IMG/VR virus record: IMGVR_UViG_3300043772_002320
Coordinates: 1-37,896 of that record
DNA from: a virus
DNA: 37,896 nt
Strand: one strand, 5' to 3'
Shown: positions 1-5,674 of the stretch, one piece after another
How the letters are laid out: every line of letters starts with the position of its first letter
How positions within the stretch are numbered: the stretch's first letter is position 1
Notes under the pieces: model-generated
The model's database searches: none
What the model saw: the letters and a program-made list of their open reading frames with translations, nothing else
What the model was told of the DNA's origin: nothing
Program-made: the position numbers and the translations under genes

Positions 1-215
1 GCCGGCAGGTAGCCGAGGACTTCGGAGGGGCCTGTAGCGCCTGCGAAACGGCCCTGACGGGGGCGTGGCACATCGACCACGTCATCCCCCTGGCCCTCAG
101 CGGCCGGCATGAGCCGGGGAACTGGGTCCCGATCTGCATCGACTGCCACAAGGCGAAGACCAAGGGCGACGTGAAGGCCATCGCCAAGACCGAACGCATC
201 ATCCGCCGCGAGACG
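1..215. repeat. Terminal direct repeat, left copy (circular overlap)
   Basis: Bases 1-215 match 37682-37896 with a single difference (C at 128, T at 37809), a synonymous third-position change in a Val codon of the HNH gene. The overlap lies inside one gene whose reading frame is continuous across the join. The simplest reading is a circular or circularly permuted phage genome of 37,681 bp. A true direct terminal repeat of the packaged DNA is possible but less likely, since it would duplicate part of a gene. Confidence 0.9.
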
Positions 216-302
216 GAGGGGCCGAAACCGTCCCGCCTCAAGAGCCGCGGCTTCACCCATTCCCGCCGCTTTGACGGCACAGTCAGGAGGCTCACGCCGT
301 GA
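1..302 (+). CDS. HNH endonuclease, 3' part (gene continues from the window end)
   Basis: This is the C-terminal part of an HNH endonuclease whose start lies at 37579; the two pieces join across the circle junction into a protein of about 140 residues. Visible motifs are a CxxC zinc knuckle (CSAC), the catalytic HIDHVIPLALSG segment, NW, and a second CxxC (CIDC) followed by HKAKT, the standard zinc-binding ββα-metal HNH layout. HNH proteins of this size in phages act as homing-type or packaging-associated nucleases; which applies here is unknown. The stop TGA overlaps the GTG start of the next gene (GTGA). The coding frame starts at base 3 in the window. Confidence 0.85.
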   Translation, partial: RQVAEDFGGACSACETALTGAWHIDHVIPLALSGRHEPGNWVPICIDCHKAKTKGDVKAIAKTERIIRRETEGPKPSRLKSRGFTHSRRFDGTVRRLTP

Positions 303-610
303 CCCGCCGCGACGTCCACATCACCCTCACCCCCTATGCCCCCGGCTGCAGCGCCCTGCCGATCCGGGCCGAACGCCGGGTCCTGTCCCTCTACGCCGTG
401 GAGCCCGGCCAGGCCGTCCGCGCCTTGGTCGATAGGCTTGAGCGCCCGCCAACCGCCTTGGCCGTCGAGGTCGTCGGAGGCTGCGTCCAGATCATCGGAC
501 GGGTCGAGGGCATGAAGTCCGCCCAGCCGCTGGCATGGGTGGGCGACGGGCTCACCGAAGCGGAGATCCGCGCCGAGTTGGAAGCTGAACGTTTCAAGGG
601 GGCCGCATGA
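299..610 (+). CDS. Small conserved-looking hypothetical protein (103 aa)
   Basis: An unrecognised 103-residue protein. It starts with GTG inside the stop of the HNH gene (GTGA overlap) and its own stop overlaps the next ATG (ATGA), so it is translationally coupled on both sides in the early operon. It has a basic N-terminus, an Ala/Val-rich middle and a charged C-terminal helix (EAEIRAELEAERFK). There are no membrane segments, cysteine clusters or catalytic motifs. No function is assigned. Confidence 0.65.
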   Translation: MTRRDVHITLTPYAPGCSALPIRAERRVLSLYAVEPGQAVRALVDRLERPPTALAVEVVGGCVQIIGRVEGMKSAQPLAWVGDGLTEAEIRAELEAERFKGAA

Positions 611-813
611 CCTACCTCACCATTCCCACCCCCACCCGAGCCCTGGCCGACACGGTCGCGGCTGAGATGTCCACCGTCCGTCGAGCCCTTGGAGGCGACT
701 GGACGACACCGGAGGCCCTAGCGCGGGCCGAACAAGCCGCCGAGCGCCTGCGCGGGCAGATGGCGGCGCTGCGGCTCGAGATGAAGCGGATCGCCAAGGA
801 GACTGCACGATGA
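607..813 (+). CDS. Small helical hypothetical protein ending in KETAR (68 aa)
   Basis: An unrecognised 68-residue protein. The second half is strongly helical, with heptad-like Ala/Glu/Arg/Leu (ARAEQAAERLRGQMAALRLEMKR), suggesting a short coiled coil. It ends in IAKETAR, encoded by a sequence that also supplies the ribosome binding site (AAGGAG) for the next gene. The same ending, identical for 24 bases at DNA level, closes an unrelated gene on the other strand (28239-28571). Start and stop overlap both neighbours by 4 bases. Confidence 0.65.
   Translation: MTYLTIPTPTRALADTVAAEMSTVRRALGGDWTTPEALARAEQAAERLRGQMAALRLEMKRIAKETAR
798..813 (+). repeat. Gene-junction repeat, copy 1
   Basis: GGAGACTGCACGATGA spans the end of one gene and the start of the next: GGAG is the ribosome binding site, ACTGCACGA encodes the final residues TAR of the upstream protein, and ATGA is the overlapping start and stop. 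Further copies are at 1076-1091, 1321-1336, 1554-1569 and, on the opposite strand, 28239-28254. Confidence 0.85.
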
Positions 814-1091
814 GCCGCGACGACACCATAGCCAGCCTCGCCATCAACTCGTGGATCAACGGAGGCCGGGTTGACTGGCCCGGGGCCGACCTGCGTTGGG
901 CCGACCTGACCGAGTGCGACCTGACCGGAGCCGACTTGGGCTGGGCCAACTTGCGCGAGGCCGACCTACGCGGGGCTGACCTGACCGGGTGCGACCTGTT
1001 CGACGCCGACCTGACCGAGTGCGACATGCGCCGGGCCAAGGTCACTTTCGGTGGGCGCACGTTTACGCTGACAGAGGAGACTGCACGATGA
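810..1091 (+). CDS. Pentapeptide-repeat protein A (93 aa)
   Basis: A 93-residue protein. After an N-terminal segment (DDTIASLAINSWINGGRVDW) it has about nine A(D/N)Lxx pentapeptides (GADLRWADLTECDLTGADLG...), the signature of the right-handed quadrilateral β-helix. Some family members mimic DNA and bind gyrase, but most, especially short phage ones, have no known role. It ends in EETAR with the junction repeat. It is a clear paralogue of the gene at 1333-1569: same N-terminus and nearly identical last 50 bases, pointing to a recent duplication of this cassette. Confidence 0.85.
   Translation: MSRDDTIASLAINSWINGGRVDWPGADLRWADLTECDLTGADLGWANLREADLRGADLTGCDLFDADLTECDMRRAKVTFGGRTFTLTEETAR
1076..1091 (+). 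repeat. Gene-junction repeat, copy 2
   Basis: The same 16-base GGAGACTGCACGATGA as at 798-813, here joining pentapeptide gene A to the following gene. The preceding ~35 bases also match the end of pentapeptide gene B (before 1569). Confidence 0.85.
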
Positions 1092-1336
1092 CCAACGAGC
1101 ACCTGATCGACGCCGCCCACCTAGAGGGCATCCGTCTAGGGCTGGAGGCTGCAATGAAAATCGTCTGGAAAGACACCCGTTGGATGGGCTCTGACGGTCC
1201 CCGCATAGGGGAAAAACTTTGGCTAACTCTCCGCAACATCAACCCCGAAACCATCGCCCGCGAGGCTGTGATGGACCAGCTAACCCGCGAGGCACAGGAG
1301 CAAAACATGGGATACGACAAGGAGACTGCACGATGA
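1088..1336 (+). CDS. Small protein related to the C-terminal half of the 27.6-28.6 kb paralogue family (82 aa)
   Basis: An 82-residue protein of unknown function. The start ATG at 1088 was chosen because it overlaps the previous stop and has GGAG just upstream; an in-frame start further upstream lies inside gene A. Its segment NEHLIDAAHLEGIRLGLEAA and the later NPETIAREA recur in the four - strand paralogues at 27618-28571. It therefore appears to be a version lacking their N-terminal WIxxxGGP domain. It ends in DKETAR with the junction repeat. Confidence 0.7.
   Translation: MTNEHLIDAAHLEGIRLGLEAAMKIVWKDTRWMGSDGPRIGEKLWLTLRNINPETIAREAVMDQLTREAQEQNMGYDKETAR
1321..1336 (+). repeat. Gene-junction repeat, copy 3
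   Basis: GGAGACTGCACGATGA again, joining the 1088 gene to pentapeptide gene B and serving as its ribosome binding site and start. Confidence 0.85.
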
Positions 1337-1569
1337 CCCGCAACGACACCATAGCCAGCCTTGCTGTGAACGCTTGGATCAACGGAGGCCGGGTGGTCTG
1401 GCCGGAGGCCAACCTGCGCGGGGCCACCCTGTTCGAGTGCGACCTGCGCCGGGCCAACCTGTCCCGGGCCGACCCGTTCGGGGCCACCATGTCCGGGGCC
1501 GACATGCGCGGGGCCAAGGTCACTTTCGGCAACCGCACGTTTACGCCGAACGAGGAGACTGCACGATGA
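1333..1569 (+). CDS. Pentapeptide-repeat protein B (78 aa)
   Basis: A 78-residue paralogue of the 810 gene, starting at the ATG of the junction repeat. The N-terminal segment (NDTIASLAVNAWINGGRVVW) matches protein A, followed by about six A(N/D/T)Lxx units (EANLRGATLFECDLRRANLS...). It is shorter than A by three repeats and somewhat degenerate (PFGATM). It ends in NEETAR. The arrangement A - unrelated gene - B, with the same junction on every side, looks like cassette duplication. No function can be inferred beyond the β-helix fold. Confidence 0.8.
   Translation: MTRNDTIASLAVNAWINGGRVVWPEANLRGATLFECDLRRANLSRADPFGATMSGADMRGAKVTFGNRTFTPNEETAR
1554..1569 (+). repeat. Gene-junction repeat, copy 4
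   Basis: GGAGACTGCACGATGA joining pentapeptide gene B to the 1566 gene. Confidence 0.85.
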
Positions 1570-1943
1570 GCCCGACGAATGAACAGATCATAGCAGAGGC
1601 CAAGCGCCGCGCTGATTTCCGTAAATGGACTGGTGCGCCCATAGAATACTTCATCATCGAAGTGACCCGCGAAGGCTGGACCCCGCCTGAGCCTGTGGAC
1701 CCGGATTTGCTGGCGTTCAGGGAGTGGTATGCGGGCGAATGGCCGCTTCAGACTGGAGAAAGTATTCTGGCGGGGGCATGGGACCACGGCATTGCCGCCA
1801 CCGGCTACCTAGCCGGATCTCGCATGGCCCGTGAGCGGGCTAAGGTGCTGGAGGAGTATGTGAAGATTGATGAACACGGACCCCACCTTTGGACTCGGGA
1901 ACGTGCCCGTAAAGCCCTCGCCAAATACCGGGGAGAAGCGTGA
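1566..1943 (+). CDS. Hypothetical acidic protein (125 aa)
   Basis: An unrecognised 125-residue soluble protein, starting at the ATG inside the fourth junction repeat. It has an N-terminal helical piece (NEQIIAEAKRRADFRKW), a central tryptophan-rich part (REWYAGEW, GAWDHGI, GYLAGSRMARERAK) and a basic C-terminal helix. The central AxxxGYxAGxxxA pattern resembles small phage accessory proteins of unknown role. The codon mix is less GC-biased than the neighbours. The stop overlaps the ATG of the next gene (TGATG). Confidence 0.65.
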   Translation: MSPTNEQIIAEAKRRADFRKWTGAPIEYFIIEVTREGWTPPEPVDPDLLAFREWYAGEWPLQTGESILAGAWDHGIAATGYLAGSRMARERAKVLEEYVKIDEHGPHLWTRERARKALAKYRGEA

Positions 1944-2179
1944 TGACTGACAAGAAGGCTGGCGACCTGTTAGCTTGGCTGGAGCAACACCCGGAGCTTG
2001 AACTGTCTTGGGGGGATGTTGGTGATGTGAGCGAAGGCAGTTGGCGCGTTCACGCGCAGCACGGCGGGGTCAACGACCGTGAATGGCGACTCGTAGATGT
2101 AGGCCGAACCCCAACCGAAGCCCTGACCAATGCCCGCGCTCTGCTGAAGGAGGACGAGATCCTGCGGAGGGTCGGGTGA
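1943..2179 (+). CDS. Small hypothetical protein with ARALLKED tail (78 aa)
   Basis: An unrecognised 78-residue acidic protein. ATG 1943 is preferred over the in-frame GTG at 1940 because of GGAG spacing and the TGATG overlap. Its C-terminal stretch NARALLKEDE is encoded by a 26-base sequence (2132-2157) repeated exactly in the next gene (2377-2402). That repeat contains AAGGAGG; in the second copy it acts as the ribosome binding site of the following gene. Confidence 0.6.
   Translation: MTDKKAGDLLAWLEQHPELELSWGDVGDVSEGSWRVHAQHGGVNDREWRLVDVGRTPTEALTNARALLKEDEILRRVG
2132..2157 (+). repeat. 26-base direct repeat, copy 1 (encodes ARALLKED)
   Basis: Identical to 2377-2402. It lies at the 3' end of the 1943 gene; the AAGGAGG inside it could once have served the next start. 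A second gene-end sequence with an embedded ribosome binding site, like the ETAR junction. Confidence 0.8.
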
Positions 2180-2409
2180 TGGGGACTGCAAAGCAGGATC
2201 GCGCGGTGATTGAACGGGTCGTCTATTTTTGGACCCATGGCGTACACCCCTCTGGCAGGTCGCACACGCTCAGGGAGGTGTTCGCCTACGCGGTGCGCAT
2301 CGGCCAAGAACAGGAGCGCAAGCGGGCTGAGGCGCTGGAGGCCCGCGTGGCGGAACTGGAGGCGGTGGTGACGGTGGCCCGCGCTCTGCTGAAGGAGGAC
2401 GACCAATGA
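2179..2409 (+). CDS. Small helical hypothetical protein (76 aa)
   Basis: An unrecognised 76-residue protein. ATG 2179 overlaps the previous stop by one base and has GGAGG about 10 bases upstream. The C-terminal half is a long charged helix (QEQERKRAEALEARVAELEAVVTVARALLKEDD), probably a coiled coil. Its end duplicates the end of the previous gene at DNA level. The first half (VIERVVYFWTHGVHPSGRSHTLREVF) matches nothing I recognise. Confidence 0.6.
   Translation: MGTAKQDRAVIERVVYFWTHGVHPSGRSHTLREVFAYAVRIGQEQERKRAEALEARVAELEAVVTVARALLKEDDQ
2377..2402 (+). repeat. 26-base direct repeat, copy 2 (encodes ARALLKED)
   Basis: Exact copy of 2132-2157, sitting directly before the ATG at 2406; its AAGGAGG is the ribosome binding site of that gene. 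Confidence 0.8.
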
Positions 2410-2627
2410 CTGACCACCGCCCCGCCGCCCGGTCAGCCATACGCGGCCTGATCCAGTTGCTCACCGACCACCAGCCCCGCCGCCAGCCCCGCGACTTCAT
2501 CGCCGCCGCTTCGCCTCGTCCGCAGCCCTACAGCGCCAAGGGCGACTGCCCGGACTGGCTGGCCCTTGTGCTGGGCGCTCTCGCCGTGGCGTTCATCATC
2601 GGCGCGTTCGTGGCGGTGATACAGTAA
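2406..2627 (+). CDS. Small membrane protein (73 aa), last gene of the + operon
   Basis: A 73-residue protein with a basic, proline-rich N-terminal half and one clear C-terminal transmembrane segment (WLALVLGALAVAFIIGAFVAVI). It is coupled to the previous gene by ATGA and served by the AAGGAGG in the 26-base repeat. As the last gene before the terminator it could be a superinfection-exclusion or lysis-accessory peptide, but nothing in the sequence decides that. Confidence 0.6.
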   Translation: MTDHRPAARSAIRGLIQLLTDHQPRRQPRDFIAAASPRPQPYSAKGDCPDWLALVLGALAVAFIIGAFVAVIQ

Positions 2628-2693
2628 GGCGGTTGTGTTTGGTGGCGCGCCGGGTTAGAAGGGTTGCGGACACCGATCAGCAAATCAGTCCGG

Positions 2694-2722
2694 CCCCTCG
2701 CCCTTGTGCGGGGGGTTTTTTT
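2694..2722 (+). terminator. Rho-independent terminator ending the + strand early operon
   Basis: The stem CCCCTCGC (2694-2701) pairs with GCGGGGGG (2708-2715), 8 pairs with one T-G wobble, around a 6-base loop. Seven T residues follow (2716-2722). It lies between the last + gene and the stop of the convergent metallophosphoesterase gene, which overlaps the T run. Confidence 0.85.
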
Positions 2723-3662
2723 ATACGGCCTCGCCCCGGAAATAGGCTACGCCGTCGATGACCTCGCACAGTTCAGGCGGCAGGAGGCGACCGTCCTTGA
2801 ACGTCAGGACCGCGAACCCTGAACACCAGGGGGTCGCGTTGTTCTCCAGATACTCGAACTGCGGACCGAGCGGATCTGCGAGCGTTCCGGTGTCGACGCC
2901 CCACCGACGCCCGGTGTAATCCGCCCACGGGGTCACGGCGAGCCGGTGAAGGTGGCCCGTGACCATTGTCAGGCCGCCTTTCAGGGTGTTGTTGTAGGTA
3001 GCGTGAACCCCATTGGCCTGCCTGTGCTTCACCATCACCGAGCCGTTCAGGCGGATCGACCAGGCCATTTCCCATTCGGGGAACTTGTCCGCCAAGCGCT
3101 CCACGACGCCGTCATACTGCCCGGCGTTGATGGCGAGGGCTCGGTCAAACCGCTGGCAGTGGTTGCCGATATTCCAATCCAACGGCGTCCCCCGCCTGGC
3201 GGCGAGGGCGATCTCGTGCATCCGCTCAAGGCAGGCGTCCAGCTCTTCCTTCACCGAAGGAGGCTGGCCCCAGCCGTGCGGGTCGTGCCGGCTGATCCGG
3301 GCGCCGTCGAAGACGTCCCCGTTGGCGATGATCCGGGCGGGCTTCAGGGTCTTGATGACCTTGAGAAGCGCCTCGTTCGCCACCGTCCGACCACCGGGCC
3401 AGAAGTGGGCGTCGGAGAAGGTGACAACGTGGCCGTTCTCCACTGTCGCCTGACGCTCGCGCGTGTAGGACCATGCTTGAGTGTAGGTAGCCGTGTCGCG
3501 CACCGGGTTTGTCGCCAGCATCAGACCCCGCTGGCTCATGGCCCGCCGGCGGTCATAGACGCTACGCTCGGTGACCCCGAGGATGCGGGCGGCCGCGGCA
3601 ACAGATCCACGCGCGGTTTCCCACGCGGCGATGAACTCTTCGTCAGTCGAGCGGCGGGGCAT
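2721..3662 (-). CDS. HTH-metallophosphoesterase (calcineurin-like)
   Basis: A 313-residue protein. Residues ~10-40 form a helix-turn-helix of the kind used to read DNA (VAAAARILGVTERSVYDRRR). A calcineurin-like metallophosphoesterase follows, with its motifs in order: SDAH (83-86), NGDVFDG (114-120), GNH (166-168), a later KH, and GHLH (236-239), the ligands of a two-metal centre. Such enzymes hydrolyse phosphomono- or diesters. In phages the HTH plus phosphatase form is recurrent but its substrate is unknown. It is the last late gene on the - strand, after the lysis cassette. Confidence 0.88.
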   Translation of the reverse strand: MPRRSTDEEFIAAWETARGSVAAAARILGVTERSVYDRRRAMSQRGLMLATNPVRDTATYTQAWSYTRERQATVENGHVVTFSDAHFWPGGRTVANEALLKVIKTLKPARIIANGDVFDGARISRHDPHGWGQPPSVKEELDACLERMHEIALAARRGTPLDWNIGNHCQRFDRALAINAGQYDGVVERLADKFPEWEMAWSIRLNGSVMVKHRQANGVHATYNNTLKGGLTMVTGHLHRLAVTPWADYTGRRWGVDTGTLADPLGPQFEYLENNATPWCSGFAVLTFKDGRLLPPELCEVIDGVAYFRGEAV

Positions 3663-3680
3663 GTGCCCTCCGTTGGCTGT

Positions 3681-3959
3681 TTACGGGGAGGTCTTCCGGC
3701 AGGGCTCGATTGCGGCCTCCAGGGCCTTGAGCCGGGCGTCGCGCAGGGGCCAATTCCCCGCCAGAAGCCGGGTAAACTCGGTCTGGTCGGGGGCTTGGCG
3801 CAGGGCCTCGCGGGTGTCGGAATAGGTCGGAGGCTTGGGGAAATCCGCCGAGACGCACGGAACCGGGACCGGGACCTTGATCTCGATGGGCGGGGGCAGG
3901 TCAGGCGTAGCGCAGGCGACGAGGCTTCCTGCAGAAAGAATGGCAGCGTAAACTTTCAC
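3681..3959 (-). CDS. Outer-membrane spanin (Rz1-like lipoprotein)
   Basis: A 92-residue predicted lipoprotein. A short hydrophobic signal ends in the lipobox LVAC (Cys16), followed at once by a proline-rich stretch (PDLPPPIEIKVPVPVPC) typical of Rz1-like o-spanins. The C-terminal part is helical and charged. Its ATG overlaps the stop of the i-spanin-like gene (ATGA). Spanin pairs fuse the inner and outer membranes in the last step of lysis of Gram-negative hosts. It is longer than λ Rz1, but the context makes the call reasonable. Confidence 0.72.
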   Translation of the reverse strand: MKVYAAILSAGSLVACATPDLPPPIEIKVPVPVPCVSADFPKPPTYSDTREALRQAPDQTEFTRLLAGNWPLRDARLKALEAAIEPCRKTSP

Positions 3960-4351
3960 GGCACGGTCTCCTCGAAGCGCCGGCGCACGTCCTCGGCCCG
4001 CTCGCAGGCGTTCGCGCCGTTCAGCCGGGCGGTCAGGAGGGCGTCAGCCTGTTTGCGAGCGGAGGCGGCGACGGCGCGGGCATCGGCGGCGGCCTTGTCG
4101 GCTTGGGCGAGCTTCACGCGGCCCGCAGCCTCCAGCGCGTCCACGGCGGCTTTCTGGCGGCTCAGGGCGGCCTCGCACGTCCTTGCGCGGGCTTCCTGCC
4201 ATGCGAGGTCGGAACGGGCCTCAGCGGCCAGATTTTCGGCCCTGCCGAGATCAGCCTTGAGGCGACCGACCCGCACGGTCTGGAGGGAGGCGAAGGCCAG
4301 CAGGAGGGCGAGCGCCCCCGCTGCCCACAGTCGGGGGTTCATCCACCACAT
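3956..4351 (-). CDS. Inner-membrane spanin (Rz-like)
   Basis: A 131-residue protein from ATG 4351, which lies two bases beyond the endolysin stop; longer in-frame starts run inside the endolysin gene and are rejected. One N-terminal membrane anchor (LWAAGALALLLAFASL, ~8-23) is followed by a long periplasmic coiled coil rich in Ala, Glu, Lys and Arg (about residues 30-120), the standard i-spanin layout. A pair of cysteines (TCEAAL, NACERAE) lies in the coil. It sits between the endolysin and the Rz1-like lipoprotein. Confidence 0.75.
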   Translation of the reverse strand: MWWMNPRLWAAGALALLLAFASLQTVRVGRLKADLGRAENLAAEARSDLAWQEARARTCEAALSRQKAAVDALEAAGRVKLAQADKAAADARAVAASARKQADALLTARLNGANACERAEDVRRRFEETVP

Positions 4352-4352
4352 G

Positions 4353-4853
4353 TCAGGCCTCGTTCGTGCTGACGGTCTTGGGCTCCGGGAAGCCGACCAC
4401 GCGCACGGCCTTGGCCGGCAGGGGAACGCCGGGAGGCCAGCGGGTGGCGATGCAGCGGGTCTTGGCAATCCAGGCGTAGTTCACCGCATCGCCCTGGTTG
4501 CCCCCGAGGACGCGGAAGTTCGTCGAGGTCTCGCCCGCGTAGAAGCCGACATGGCCCCCGCCAGGCCGCTCGAAGACCAGCACCGCGCCAAGGGTCGGCT
4601 CCACCGGCTGGCCCCAGTCCGCCCAAGCCTTGGCGCGTATGGCGATCTGGGGCGGGGTGATGCCGGCGGCGGTCATGCAATAGGCGACGAACAGGCCGCA
4701 CCAGGGGGTCGCGTCGTCGGTGTAGGCAATGCCCAGCCGGCGCCCGACCTTGCCGGCCCAGTCGAGGATCTTGGGGCTGGACCTGGCCCCCGGAACCTCG
4801 CGGGTTCCGATCTGGGCCTTGGCGACTTGATGCCAGACGGGGGTGTCAGTCAT
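4353..4853 (-). CDS. Endolysin, NlpC/P60-like (TIGR02594-type) peptidase
   Basis: A 166-residue protein with the motifs of the small phage and bacterial TIGR02594/CHAP-like peptidase family: ATPWCG with the likely nucleophile Cys52, GGGHVGFYAG with His101, and LGGNQGDAVN with Asn119 as third residue. These enzymes cut peptidoglycan peptide bonds or otherwise degrade the wall. There is no signal peptide, so export would depend on a holin. It overlaps the start-proximal small membrane gene by 8 bases and is followed directly by the spanin pair. Confidence 0.85.
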   Translation of the reverse strand: MTDTPVWHQVAKAQIGTREVPGARSSPKILDWAGKVGRRLGIAYTDDATPWCGLFVAYCMTAAGITPPQIAIRAKAWADWGQPVEPTLGAVLVFERPGGGHVGFYAGETSTNFRVLGGNQGDAVNYAWIAKTRCIATRWPPGVPLPAKAVRVVGFPEPKTVSTNEA

Positions 4854-5079
4854 TGGCGGTCGTTCCTTTGGCTTTCTCCCATGCCCGGATGGCCGCGAAC
4901 GGAGCCGCTGCGGCGATGCAGGCGGCGAGGCCGGTAAGGTCGGGATAGGTGCGGGTGATGAGGGGGAGCGCGATGCCGTTGACGATCAGGCTTCCGCCGA
5001 TGCCGACCTGAACCGCCGGCCGCCACCACTTGCGGACGAAGCAGAGCGCCACGCCCTGCGTCTTAAGGACCCAGCTCAC
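4846..5079 (-). CDS. Small membrane protein, putative holin (77 aa)
   Basis: GTG 5079 overlaps the stop of the 5076 gene (GTGA) and gives a 77-residue protein; the longer frame runs inside that gene and is rejected. After a basic stretch (RKWWRP) come two hydrophobic segments (VGIGGSLIVNGIALPLI and LTGLAACIAAAAPFAAI) and a basic tail (RAWEKAKG). This resembles the short 3TM holins of alphaproteobacterial phages and gene transfer agents. Holin is inferred mainly from size, topology and position just before the endolysin. Confidence 0.6.
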   Translation of the reverse strand: MSWVLKTQGVALCFVRKWWRPAVQVGIGGSLIVNGIALPLITRTYPDLTGLAACIAAAAPFAAIRAWEKAKGTTAND

Positions 5080-5450
5080 TTGAGCAGCAGGGCCAGCCGG
5101 TCGCCGGTCAGCCACCACAGGGCCGGGCCGATGATGGCGAAGGCCACGCCCGCGCCGGTCAGCATCTTCACCCACCCGTCGAACTTTCCGAACCGATGCG
5201 CGACGTCATGCTCCAGCCGCATCAAGCGCCCGACGATGCCAGTGCCTACGGGCTGGCCGTATTCGTCCTGGCTTTCCGAGCCGATGGCCTTGGTGAGGCC
5301 GGTCAGCATTTCCTCAATCTTCGCCGTCGCCTGCCAAGCCTGTTCGGCCTTGGACGCGGACTGCTCGATAAGCTGATAAATCTCGTCGTGGGTCTTGCCC
5401 TCGGGCTGGTTGACAGCGCGAGTGCGCCGACGCGGCGGGGTTTCCGGCAT
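5076..5450 (-). CDS. Membrane protein with N-terminal coiled coil, lysis cassette (124 aa)
   Basis: A 124-residue protein. The soluble N-terminal part is helical and charged (EIYQLIEQSASKAEQAWQA..., RLMRLEHDVAHRFGKFD). A single transmembrane helix near the C-terminus (LTGAGVAFAIIGPALWWL) ends in a short basic/hydrophobic tail. This layout resembles haemolysin-XhlA-like or antiholin-like accessory proteins that sit beside holins. It is the first lysis gene on this strand. Its role in lysis is inferred from position only. Confidence 0.65.
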   Translation of the reverse strand: MPETPPRRRTRAVNQPEGKTHDEIYQLIEQSASKAEQAWQATAKIEEMLTGLTKAIGSESQDEYGQPVGTGIVGRLMRLEHDVAHRFGKFDGWVKMLTGAGVAFAIIGPALWWLTGDRLALLLK

Positions 5451-5476
5451 GGCGGGGTCCGTGGTAGGGTGGAGGG

Positions 5477-5674
5477 ATGGAAAAAGACGTTCCGCCGATC
5501 CTCGACGTTCACGCCGATGTCGTGCATGACCCGTCCGCCCAGCCCGCAGGCTCAGCGGATCAGTTCACCGAGATCCTGACCAACCTGGTTGGCAAGGGGA
5601 TCATGATTGCCATTCTGGTCGTGGCCGGCCTGGTCTGGAATTGGCTCTACAACCTCTGGTTCAAGATTTTCTAG
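5477..5674 (+). CDS. Small single-pass membrane protein on the opposite strand (65 aa)
   Basis: A 65-residue protein with an acidic N-terminal half and one strong C-terminal transmembrane segment (GIMIAILVVAGLVWNWLYNLWF). It is the only + strand gene inside the 22-kb - strand late block: divergent from the 5076 gene (26 bases between starts) and tail-to-tail with the ejection-protein gene, the stops overlapping by four bases. No - strand gene covers this interval, which supports it being real. The spacing of its GGAGG to ATG is tight. It may be an antiholin or regulator; unproven. Confidence 0.5.
   Translation: MEKDVPPILDVHADVVHDPSAQPAGSADQFTEILTNLVGKGIMIAILVVAGLVWNWLYNLWFKIF

Noticed and set aside
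2946-4937. A 663-codon open frame on the + strand opposite the lysis and phosphoesterase genes
   Set aside because: It is a high-GC shadow; the - strand here carries clear families (metallophosphoesterase, spanins, endolysin) in tight overlap.
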